Shown here one piece after another: positions 4,938 to 10,905 of a DNA stretch of 13,317 nucleotides (its first letter is position 1; every line of letters begins with the position of its first letter). The notes under the pieces were generated by a model. The model did no database searches, had not been told where the DNA came from, and worked only from the letters and a program-made list of their open reading frames with translations. The stretch is from JBCFBK01 sp039679975. Its GTDB lineage: Bacteria > Bacteroidota > Bacteroidia > Bacteroidales > Prolixibacteraceae. The translations under genes and the position numbers were made by a program. The stretch spans positions 1 to 13,317 of the forward strand of contig JBDKTZ010000346.1 of assembly GCA_039679975.1 (NCBI GenBank), read 5' to 3'.

Positions 4938-6967
4938 TTAATTTCTGATCCGTTCTTCACGACAGAGGCCGGTGAAACAAATTTCAGGCTTCCGTCGGCA
5001 TCTTCGGCCATCAGAATCATTCCCTTCGATTCAATCCCTTTCAGCATGCGCGGTTCCAGGTTGACCAGCACCGCTACTTGCTTCCCGATCACTTCTTCGG
5101 GCTTGTAATATTCGGCAATTCCCGAAACGATGGTCCGTTTATCGATACCCGTATCGATTTTCAGCTTCATCAGTTTCTTTGTCTTCGGCACCAGCTCGGC
5201 TTCCAGGATCGTGGCAGTGCGGATGTCCATCTTCATGAAATCGTCGTAACTGCAATTCTCCTTTGCCGGTTTCGCCTTGACCTGGGCTGCTTCATTGGCC
5301 TGTTTCGTATCATGAAGTTTTTTGATCTGCAGGTCGATCACCTCATCTTCAATTTTTTCGAACAGCAGCTCGGGCGTATTGATCTGATGTCCGGCGGGCA
5401 ACAGGGCGGTTTGCCCGATCGCATCCCAGTCAAACTTGTCCAGGTTAATGAAACCTCTCAGTTTTTCCATGCTGAAAGGGAGGAAAGGTTCGAGCAGAAT
5501 GGTCAGGTTGGCCGTAATCTGAAGTGCAACATTCATGATCGTCTTAACCCGTTCAGGGTCGGCTTTTACCACCTTCCAGGGCTCCTCGTCGGCCAGGTAC
5601 TTATTTCCCAGGCGGGCCAGGTCCATGGCCAGTTTCAACGCTTCACGGAAACGGTAGCTGTCGAGGCTCTTTTCAACATCATTCCTGATATTTTCGATCT
5701 CTTTTAACGTTTGCTGATCGACCTCATTTAGAATACCTGCGGCGGGTACTTTCCCGTCGTAGTATTTCTGGGTCAGCACCAGGGCGCGGTTCACGAAATT
5801 GCCCAGGATAGCCACCAGCTCATTGTTATTGCGGGCCTGGAAATCTTTCCAGGTGAAGTCGTTGTCTTTTGTTTCGGGGGCATTGGCGGTCAGCACGTAT
5901 TTCAGCACATCTTCCTTTCCTGGGAATTCTTTGAGGTACTCGTGCAGCCAGACCGCCCAGTTCCGCGAGGTGGAGATCTTGTCGCCTTCAAGGTTCAGGA
6001 ACTCGTTGGCCGGAACATTGTCGGGCAGAATGTAGGTCCCTTCTGCTTTTAACATGGACGGAAAGATGATGCAATGGAAAACGATGTTGTCTTTCCCGAT
6101 GAAATGGACCATGCGGCAAGCCGGATCTTTCCAGTATTTTTCCCAGTCGGGGGTTAGTTCTCTGGTTGCTGAAATATAGCCGATGGGCGCGTCGAACCAG
6201 ACATATAAAACTTTGCCTTCGGCTTCTTCTATAGGCACGGGGACTCCCCAGTCGAGGTCGCGGGTAACCGCCCGCGGCTGCAGTCCGCTGTCGAGCCAGC
6301 TTTTACACTGACCATATACATTCGACTTCCACTCCTTATGATTTTCGAGGATCCAGTTTTTGAGCCAGGGCTCGTACTGGTCGAGCGGCAGGTACCAGTG
6401 TTTGGTTGGTTTCAGCACCGGGGTGTTTCCGCTGATCATCGACCGGGGGCTGATCAGTTCGGTCGGGCTGAGTGAGGTGCCGCAACGTTCGCACTGGTCG
6501 CCATAGGCCTTTTCAAAGCCGCATTTCGGGCAGGTGCCCACGATATACCGGTCGGCCAGAAACTGTTTGTTCTCCTCGTCATAATATTGTTCAGAAGTCT
6601 TTTCAATGAATTTTCCTTCATCATAAAGCTTCCTGAAAAATTCAGAAGCCGTTTCGTGATGGATCTTTGCGCTGGTACGGGAGTACACATCGAACGAGAT
6701 CCCGAAGCGGGAAAAAGAATCCTTGATCATGGTATGGTACTTGTCGACCACGTCCTGTGGCGAAATTCCTTCATTCTTCGCTTTCAGGGTAATCGGCACG
6801 CCATGTTCATCCGATCCGCCGATAAACAAAACGTCTTCCTTTTTCAGCCGGAGGTAACGCGCATAGATGTCGGCCGGTACATAAACCCCGGCCAGGTGCC
6901 CGATATGAACCGGTCCGTTGGCATAGGGCAGGGCAGAGGTGATCAGGGTTCTTTTATACTGAGTCAT
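4934..6967 (-). CDS. metG: Methionyl-tRNA synthetase
   Basis: This enzyme attaches methionine to tRNA-Met and initiator tRNA in the cytoplasm. The 677-residue protein has the class I HIGH motif at residues 21-24 (GPVHIGHLAG), the insertion domain with zinc ligands C146/C149 and C159/C162 (CPKC, CERC), the WFDAPIGY segment near 257-264, and the KMSKS loop as KISTS at 330-334. The C-terminal part from about residue 565 (YDDFMKMDIRTATI and onward) is the EMAP/Trbp111-like tRNA-binding and dimerisation domain of the longer MetRS form. The frame extends to a TTG at 6997, but the ATG at 6967, after an A-rich AACAAATAAA, gives the standard N-terminus MTQYKRTLITSALPYANGP. It is a single-gene unit with its own promoter, divergent from the B12 locus. 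Confidence 0.97.
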   Translation of the reverse strand: MTQYKRTLITSALPYANGPVHIGHLAGVYVPADIYARYLRLKKEDVLFIGGSDEHGVPITLKAKNEGISPQDVVDKYHTMIKDSFSRFGISFDVYSRTSAKIHHETASEFFRKLYDEGKFIEKTSEQYYDEENKQFLADRYIVGTCPKCGFEKAYGDQCERCGTSLSPTELISPRSMISGNTPVLKPTKHWYLPLDQYEPWLKNWILENHKEWKSNVYGQCKSWLDSGLQPRAVTRDLDWGVPVPIEEAEGKVLYVWFDAPIGYISATRELTPDWEKYWKDPACRMVHFIGKDNIVFHCIIFPSMLKAEGTYILPDNVPANEFLNLEGDKISTSRNWAVWLHEYLKEFPGKEDVLKYVLTANAPETKDNDFTWKDFQARNNNELVAILGNFVNRALVLTQKYYDGKVPAAGILNEVDQQTLKEIENIRNDVEKSLDSYRFREALKLAMDLARLGNKYLADEEPWKVVKADPERVKTIMNVALQITANLTILLEPFLPFSMEKLRGFINLDKFDWDAIGQTALLPAGHQINTPELLFEKIEDEVIDLQIKKLHDTKQANEAAQVKAKPAKENCSYDDFMKMDIRTATILEAELVPKTKKLMKLKIDTGIDKRTIVSGIAEYYKPEEVIGKQVAVLVNLEPRMLKGIESKGMILMAEDADGSLKFVSPASVVKNGSEIK

Positions 6968-7013
6968 TTTATTTGTTTTTAAAATCCTTGCAACCAATTC
7001 TGTTTAAGGGCAA

Positions 7014-7021
7014 CAAAGATA
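7014..7021 (-). promoter_or_regulatory. Bacteroidota -7 box for metG
   Basis: The minus strand reads TATCTTTG, matching TAnnTTTG, 46 nt before the metG ATG. Transcription would start roughly 40 nt upstream of the start codon. The -33 region is A/T-rich (TTAAAAAAAT) without a clean TTTG. Confidence 0.55.
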
Positions 7022-7240
7022 ATCGATTTTTTTAACGTTTCGGGCGATCCCGTTCCTGAAAATCACGGTTACCGCATATGTATGCAGTTTTTCCGGTTAT
7101 CGTTAAAGGAGCGGAGATGGAGGCTTTAGTGAGGTTTGGCTTTTTGTTTGCAAGGCCGTTAGGTTCGTCGTCCGAAGATCCGGCGCAGGGAAGAATTTTG
7201 CCTTTGCGTATGTTGCCAGGGCACTGTACAGAATTTTGCA
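7022..7240. other. Divergent intergenic region, no gene supported
   Basis: Reading frames of about 70 codons exist on both strands (7078-7290 plus, 7032-7241 minus), but neither has recognisable protein features, a good start context or a neighbour that would explain it, and they overlap each other. Apart from upstream promoter DNA I see nothing here. Confidence 0.4.
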
Positions 7241-7272
7241 TTTGCTCATGTCATGGGTGTTTCCTAATTTTG
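7241..7272 (+). promoter_or_regulatory. Promoter of the btuFCD transcript
   Basis: TTTG at 7241-7244 and TAATTTTG at 7265-7272 are separated by exactly 20 nt, a near-perfect match to the Bacteroidota TTTG/TAnnTTTG sigma-factor promoter. The start would fall near 7277-7280, just ahead of the riboswitch. Confidence 0.75.
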
Positions 7273-7285
7273 CAGGGTATTGGCG

Positions 7286-7462
7286 GCTGAATGCCTTAAT
7301 AGGGAATCCGGTGCAAAACCGGAGCAGTCCCCGCTGCTGTAAGCCCGCAGAATGCTTCGGAACAGAGCCACTGTGATTTTCACGGGAAGGCCCGAAGTTG
7401 GGTGAGCCAGAAGACCTGCCGGAACGGTTCGATGTTTAACTGATCTTCGGGGAAAAAGATCG
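7286..7462 (+). ncRNA. Cobalamin riboswitch 1 (upstream of btuF)
   Basis: The leader carries the hallmarks of the AdoCbl-type cobalamin riboswitch: GGGAATCCGGTGCAAAACCG, the P5 hairpin GCAG/CTGC with loop TCCCCG (7324-7337), GTAAGCC, GCCACTG, and the B12 box AGCCAGAAGACCTGCC (7405-7420). A downstream hairpin GATCTT/AAGATC (7442-7461) exposes CGGGG, complementary to CCCCG of L5 (7329-7333), and so fits P13/L13 of the regulatory kissing loop. Binding of cobalamin should lower expression of btuFCD. Confidence 0.95.
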
Positions 7463-7493
7463 TTGGAAAGTGTTATCCTTCCAATCTTCTTTC
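7463..7493 (+). terminator. Possible expression-platform hairpin after riboswitch 1
   Basis: TTGGAA (7463-7468) and TTCCAA (7479-7484) can pair, followed by the pyrimidine tract TCTTCTTTCC. The stem is weak (6 bp, A/T-rich) and there is no pure T-run, so translational control is as likely as termination. Confidence 0.25.
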
Positions 7494-7515
7494 CTCTGAG
7501 GCTAATGCCTGTGTA

Positions 7516-8337
7516 ATGGGTAAAAAATTTCTTTTAGCAGTCCTGTTGCTGGTGGCCATCGTTAGTCAGAGCCGGGCGCAGCATCCCAAACGGATTATTT
7601 CGCTGGCTCCCTCCCTCACCAAGAGCCTGTATTGGCTGGAAGCGGGTGACTTGCTGGTTGGCTGCACCAGCTTCTGCATTCTTCAGGATCCGGGCGATGC
7701 CGAAGTGGTCGCGACTGCTGTGCAGGTGAACCTTGAGAAGGCAGTCATGCTGAAGCCAGACCTGGTCATAGTTTCTTCACTGACTGATCCTGAAACGATT
7801 CGTACGTTTGAAAAGCTGCGTATCCCGGTTTTGAGTTTCGCCTATCCCCGTTCGTTCGACGATATCTGCAAACATGTTCAGATACTGGGTGAAAAGATCG
7901 GAAAGAAGGCGCTGGCAGACCGGCTGATTGCTGAAACCCGGGCAAAACTCGAAGCGGTGAAAGCAAAAGTCCCGGAGGTGAAGCAAAAGCCGGGTGTGTT
8001 TTTCCAGATCGGGGCGAACCCCTTGTTTACGGCAGTTCCGAATACCTTTATGCAGGATTTTATTAACTTTTCGGGTTGCGTGAATATTGCTTCCGACCTG
8101 AAAATCGGAAGTATTACCCGTGAAACAGTACTGGTACGTGATCCGGATGTAATTATGGTGATGCTGATGGGATCGGTAAGCCGGGAGGAAAAGAACAAGT
8201 GGGAAGCCTATAAAAATCTGAAAGCAGTTAAAAACAATAAAGTATTTGTCGTGGACGATGAAAAGACCTGCAGCCCGACACCGGAATTGTTTGTGGAGGC
8301 GCTGGACGAGATCATCGGAATGATATACGGGAAGTAG
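7516..8337 (+). CDS. btuF: Cobalamin (vitamin B12) ABC transporter, periplasmic binding protein
   Basis: This 273-residue protein (E. coli BtuF is 266) captures corrinoid in the periplasm and hands it to BtuCD. A Sec signal peptide is clear: MGKK, then a hydrophobic stretch to residue 16, with probable cleavage at SRA-Q (residues 19-22). There is no lipobox Cys, so the mature protein should be soluble. The mature start KRIISLAPSLTKSLYWLEAG, the VNLEKAVMLKPDLVIVSS segment and the C-terminal PTPELFVEALDEII match helical-backbone (cluster A-II) binding proteins of the siderophore/B12 class. B12 specificity is inferred from the riboswitch and neighbours, since the fold alone cannot exclude haem or siderophore. 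It is the first gene of the riboswitch 1 unit. Confidence 0.9.
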   Translation: MGKKFLLAVLLLVAIVSQSRAQHPKRIISLAPSLTKSLYWLEAGDLLVGCTSFCILQDPGDAEVVATAVQVNLEKAVMLKPDLVIVSSLTDPETIRTFEKLRIPVLSFAYPRSFDDICKHVQILGEKIGKKALADRLIAETRAKLEAVKAKVPEVKQKPGVFFQIGANPLFTAVPNTFMQDFINFSGCVNIASDLKIGSITRETVLVRDPDVIMVMLMGSVSREEKNKWEAYKNLKAVKNNKVFVVDDEKTCSPTPELFVEALDEIIGMIYGK

Positions 8338-8435
8338 GGACAACGGAAACGGGAGAAGGGATACCGGAATATAGAAATAGTATTGGTGCTGTTTTCCGGT
8401 CTTCGGTCTCCCTTTTCCAGTCTGCGTTAATTTAA
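8338..8435. repeat. Heptad-phased spacer between btuF and btuC
   Basis: Starting at the base after the btuF stop, the spacer divides into 7-bp units in a single register. Purine-rich units come first (GGACAAC, GGAAACG, GGAGAAG, GGATACC, GGAATAT) and pyrimidine-rich ones later (TTCCGGT, CTTCGGT, CTCCCTT, TTCCAGT). A hand count gives 41 of 84 matches between neighbouring units. The two halves are also imperfectly complementary (8345-8369 with 8394-8418), so the mRNA could form a 25-bp interrupted hairpin. Confidence 0.65.
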
Positions 8436-8446
8436 TAGTTTTTATT

Positions 8447-9463
8447 TTGATACGTTCATCCGGTAAATATTTCAAATGGTTTGTGGTGGTGCTGGCCTTG
8501 GCCGTGCTGCTGATCGGCTCGATGCTCCTTTCGCTGACATCGGGCGAAATGAAGATTGGCCTGTGGAAAGCGCTGAAGCTGGTGTTTTTTCAGGGTGATC
8601 AGCAGTCGCTCGAGTATATGCTGGTAAGCCAGGTGCGGATGCCAAGGATCCTTCTGGGCGTGGCTGTCGGCGGCGCTCTAAGCCTTTCCGGAGTCATTCT
8701 TCAGGGGATATACCGCAACCCCCTGGTTGAACCGTTTACCCTTGGAATTTCGGGGGGAGCTTCCCTTGGAGTGGCCCTGACCATTGTGCTGGGATTGCAT
8801 GTGACCATCGGCGGTGCCATGCTCCCGCTTTCCGGGTTTATCGGTGCATTTCTAATGGTTTTTCTTGTGTATGTGATCGGTTCGGGGCGGGGAAAAGTCA
8901 ATGTGCACAACATGCTGCTGATCGGAGTGATGATCAGCTTTGTCGCTTCTTCGGCCATGATGTTCCTGATGACGGTAAGCAGCCCGGACAGCCTGCACAG
9001 CATTATTTTCTGGACGATGGGCTCGCTCGATGAATCGAATTCCGGTCTGATCCGGCTCAGCCTGATCGTGACGCTCGTGGTCCTGGTGATTTCCTATTTC
9101 TTCGTTCAGCCGCTGAATGCCCTGCGTCTGGGGGAGGAAAAAGCCTATCACCTGGGGGTCAACACAAATGTTGCCGTGCGGGTATTGTTTATCCTGGCCT
9201 CGGTTTTGGCGGGAGTGAGTGTGTCGGTGGCGGGAGTCATCGGGTTTGTGGGACTGATCATCCCTCATCTGCTGCGTTTATTCCTGGGAACCGACTACCG
9301 GATCCTGCTGGTCAGTTCGTTTTTGCTGGGCGGTTCGTTTTTGGTATTGTCGGATGTAGCCTCCCGGACCATTATCGCGCCGAATGAATTGCCCATCGGG
9401 GTGATAACCGGGATCATCGGAGGCGTGTTGTTTATTCTGATGATGAGCGGAAAAAGGCAGTAA
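8447..9463 (+). CDS. btuC: Cobalamin ABC transporter, inner-membrane permease
   Basis: This 338-residue FecCD-family permease has about ten hydrophobic segments and forms the channel of the BtuC2D2 importer. The family blocks are visible: RMPR at 64-67, then GGALSLSGVILQGIYRNPL with RNPL at 90-93, the LGISGGASLG loop near 99-108, and GFVGLIIPHLLR at 266-277, which contacts the ATPase. The length is normal (E. coli BtuC is 326). The best start is TTG 8447 in TTTTATTTTGATACG: no ATG occurs until residue 25, inside the first membrane helix, and starting there would remove part of that helix. The gap to btuF is 109 nt and filled by a heptad array, so co-transcription is likely but not translational coupling. 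Confidence 0.92.
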   Translation: MIRSSGKYFKWFVVVLALAVLLIGSMLLSLTSGEMKIGLWKALKLVFFQGDQQSLEYMLVSQVRMPRILLGVAVGGALSLSGVILQGIYRNPLVEPFTLGISGGASLGVALTIVLGLHVTIGGAMLPLSGFIGAFLMVFLVYVIGSGRGKVNVHNMLLIGVMISFVASSAMMFLMTVSSPDSLHSIIFWTMGSLDESNSGLIRLSLIVTLVVLVISYFFVQPLNALRLGEEKAYHLGVNTNVAVRVLFILASVLAGVSVSVAGVIGFVGLIIPHLLRLFLGTDYRILLVSSFLLGGSFLVLSDVASRTIIAPNELPIGVITGIIGGVLFILMMSGKRQ

Positions 9464-9610
9464 CGGAGACGGGAAACCGGAGACCGGAAGAGAGCATAGC
9501 GCATGGGGCAGAGAGCAAAGCGCAAAAAGGAGAACGGAAAGCGAAGAACGGAAGCTTGCACTCAGAACTTTCCTGGTCTTGTGTCTTGATACTTGATACT
9601 TGTGTCTAAA
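9464..9610. repeat. Heptad-phased spacer between btuC and btuD
   Basis: From the base after the btuC stop, 21 consecutive 7-bp units fill the whole spacer in one register. Examples are CGGAGAC, GGGAAAC, CGGAGAC, then GAGCATA, GCGCATG, GGGCAGA, GAGCAAA, GCGCAAA, and at the end GTCTTGT, GTCTTGA, TACTTGA, TACTTGT. A hand count gives 78 of 140 matches between neighbouring units (about 56%). The first two thirds are purine-rich and the last third pyrimidine-rich. The btuD ATG follows after three A residues. Confidence 0.75.
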
Positions 9611-9613
9611 AAA

Positions 9614-10426
9614 ATGGAGCATTTTTTCAACATACAGAACTTTTCGTGCGGATATCCTTCATTCAGGTTATCGGGGGTGGGTTTTTCCCTCGAGAAGGGT
9701 ACATTTGCCGGCATTATTGGTCCAAACGGTTCCGGGAAAACGACTTTATTCCGCGGTATTACCGGTATACTTCCTGCATTAGGCGGCGATGTCCGGCTGC
9801 ATGGAAAATCACTGAAAGCGATGTCTCTTCAGGAAAAAGCGCGGCAGGTCGCCATTGTTGCCCAGACAACCGATGCAGACCGTATCCCGGTCGAAGACTA
9901 TGTCCTGATGGGGCGTTTACCCTATTATAAACGGCTTCAGTTTTTTGAATCGCGCAAAGACATTGAAATTGCCCGGCGATACATGGAATTAACCGGCGTG
10001 TTTCAGCATCGCGACAAACTGATGACGGAGTTAAGCGGAGGAGAGCAGCAACGGGCGGCTATTGCCCGTGCACTGACGCAGGAGCCCGAATTGTTGTTGC
10101 TGGACGAGCCTACCTCTCACCTGGACATTACGCACCAGGTAAAGATCCTGAACCTGCTGCAACATCTCAATGCTGAAATGGGACTGACCGTGCTGATGGT
10201 GATTCACGATCTGAACCTGGCATCCGAATATTGCGATCAGCTCATCCTTTTTAATCAGGGTGAGATCTTTACCCAGGGAAAACCGGTTGACGTGATCAAC
10301 TGGGAAAACATCGAGCAGGTTTACCAGACTCCTGTTATTACAAGGATCAATCCCTATTCGGGCAAGCCGGTGATCTTCCTGGTGAGCGAGAAAATGATGT
10401 ACAGCAAGACACAGGACCTTCGCTGA
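9614..10426 (+). CDS. btuD: Cobalamin ABC transporter, ATP-binding protein
   Basis: This 270-residue ATPase powers the importer with BtuC and BtuF on the cytoplasmic face of the inner membrane. All nucleotide-binding motifs are intact: Walker A GPNGSGKTT at 36-44, the Q-loop VAQ near 82-84, the ABC signature LSGGEQQR at 140-147, Walker B LLLLDEP at 160-166 with catalytic E165, and the H-loop MVIHD with H198. It belongs to the FepC/BtuD-like import ATPases. The frame opens with TTG 9593 inside the heptad array, but ATG 9614 after TCTAAAAAA gives a normal N-terminus (MEHFFNIQNFSCGY) and is preferred. Substrate identity is inferred from context. Confidence 0.94.
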   Translation: MEHFFNIQNFSCGYPSFRLSGVGFSLEKGTFAGIIGPNGSGKTTLFRGITGILPALGGDVRLHGKSLKAMSLQEKARQVAIVAQTTDADRIPVEDYVLMGRLPYYKRLQFFESRKDIEIARRYMELTGVFQHRDKLMTELSGGEQQRAAIARALTQEPELLLLDEPTSHLDITHQVKILNLLQHLNAEMGLTVLMVIHDLNLASEYCDQLILFNQGEIFTQGKPVDVINWENIEQVYQTPVITRINPYSGKPVIFLVSEKMMYSKTQDLR

Positions 10427-10605
10427 GACTCAGGCCCGCAAGTTGTGAGTAGCAAGTCGTGAGACCAAACGCTATGCTCCATGCCCTGGGCTCTATGCCG
10501 CTTTGCCCTGACACCCTTCAACCCTGTCACCTTGCTACCCTCTTCTTGTTTCCCGTTTCCGGTCTCCGTTTTTTCTTTGTGTCTTTGTGTCTTTGTGTTT
10601 GAAAA
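10427..10605. repeat. Heptad-phased spacer after btuD, ending in an 8-bp tandem repeat
   Basis: From the base after the btuD stop the spacer again reads in 7-bp units to about 10573. Early units are AGTTGTG, AGTAGCA, AGTCGTG; later ones are GCTCCAT, GCCCTGG, GCTCTAT, and finally TTGTTTC, CCGTTTC, CGGTCTC. On the minus strand the units near 10471-10498 (GCATAGA, GCATGGA, GCATAGC) echo those after btuC (GCATAGC, GCATGGG), so the family occurs in both orientations. At 10575-10600 it changes to tandem 8-mers (CTTTGTGT three times). No gene is supported here. Confidence 0.65.
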
Positions 10606-10611
10606 TATTCC

Positions 10612-10619
10612 TACATTTG
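10612..10619 (+). promoter_or_regulatory. -7 box of the btuB transcript
   Basis: TACATTTG matches TAnnTTTG and lies about 35 nt before the second riboswitch. The upstream 8-mer tract offers several TTTG -33 candidates, but none at the ideal 19-21 nt spacing (the closest, 10592-10595, gives 16 nt). Slippage in that tract could alter the spacing. Confidence 0.5.
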
Positions 10620-10644
10620 TCCCGGAATTTGGTTCCCGCGGCTT

Positions 10645-10831
10645 TTTTAGCCCGGGATGAAAAGGGAATCCGGTGCAAAACCGGAGCTGTACCCGCAGCT
10701 GTAAGCCTTTATAGAAAAATTTTCCGAACCTCGCCACTGTCAGGTCAACCTGATGGGAAGGCATCGGAAAACAAGGTGAGCCAGAAGACCTGCCAGATCA
10801 ACAAGTTTATCATAGCTTTCGGGATAAAAGC
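10645..10831 (+). ncRNA. Cobalamin riboswitch 2 (upstream of btuB)
   Basis: It has the same core as riboswitch 1: GGGAATCCGGTGCAAAACCG, P5 GCTG/CAGC with loop TACCCG (10686-10699), GTAAGCC, CGCCACTG, and the B12 box AGCCAGAAGACCTGCC (10779-10794). The middle P7-P10 part differs strongly from riboswitch 1. A hairpin GCTTT/AAAGC (10815-10831) presents CGGG, complementary to CCCG of L5, as expected for the L5-L13 kissing loop. It should repress btuB and cobU when cobalamin is plentiful. About 75 nt separate it from the btuB start. Confidence 0.95.
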
Positions 10832-10905
10832 AATGAGATGAACAACATCATCCCATTTATCCGGTTGCCCTGATCTGTTCCTGTCGGAATTGGTTCTGGA
10901 CTGAA

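Noticed and set aside
5078..5707. 209-codon plus-strand frame
   Set aside because: It lies antisense within metG, whose motifs are unambiguous; no protein features.
7078..7290. 70-codon frame upstream of riboswitch 1
   Set aside because: It runs through the promoter and into the riboswitch leader; composition and start context are poor.
7777..8475. 232-codon minus-strand frame
   Set aside because: It is antisense to btuF and the following heptad spacer; low-complexity composition explains it.
8852..9268. 138-codon minus-strand frame rich in His, Gln and Asp
   Set aside because: It is a shadow of the hydrophobic btuC gene on the other strand.
9464..10605. CRISPR-like array in the btu spacers
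   Set aside because: Units are 7 bp, degenerate and contiguous, with no 25-40 bp repeats, spacers or cas genes.
10354..10764. 136-codon minus-strand frame
   Set aside because: It crosses the btuD end, the heptad array and the core of riboswitch 2; not a plausible gene.
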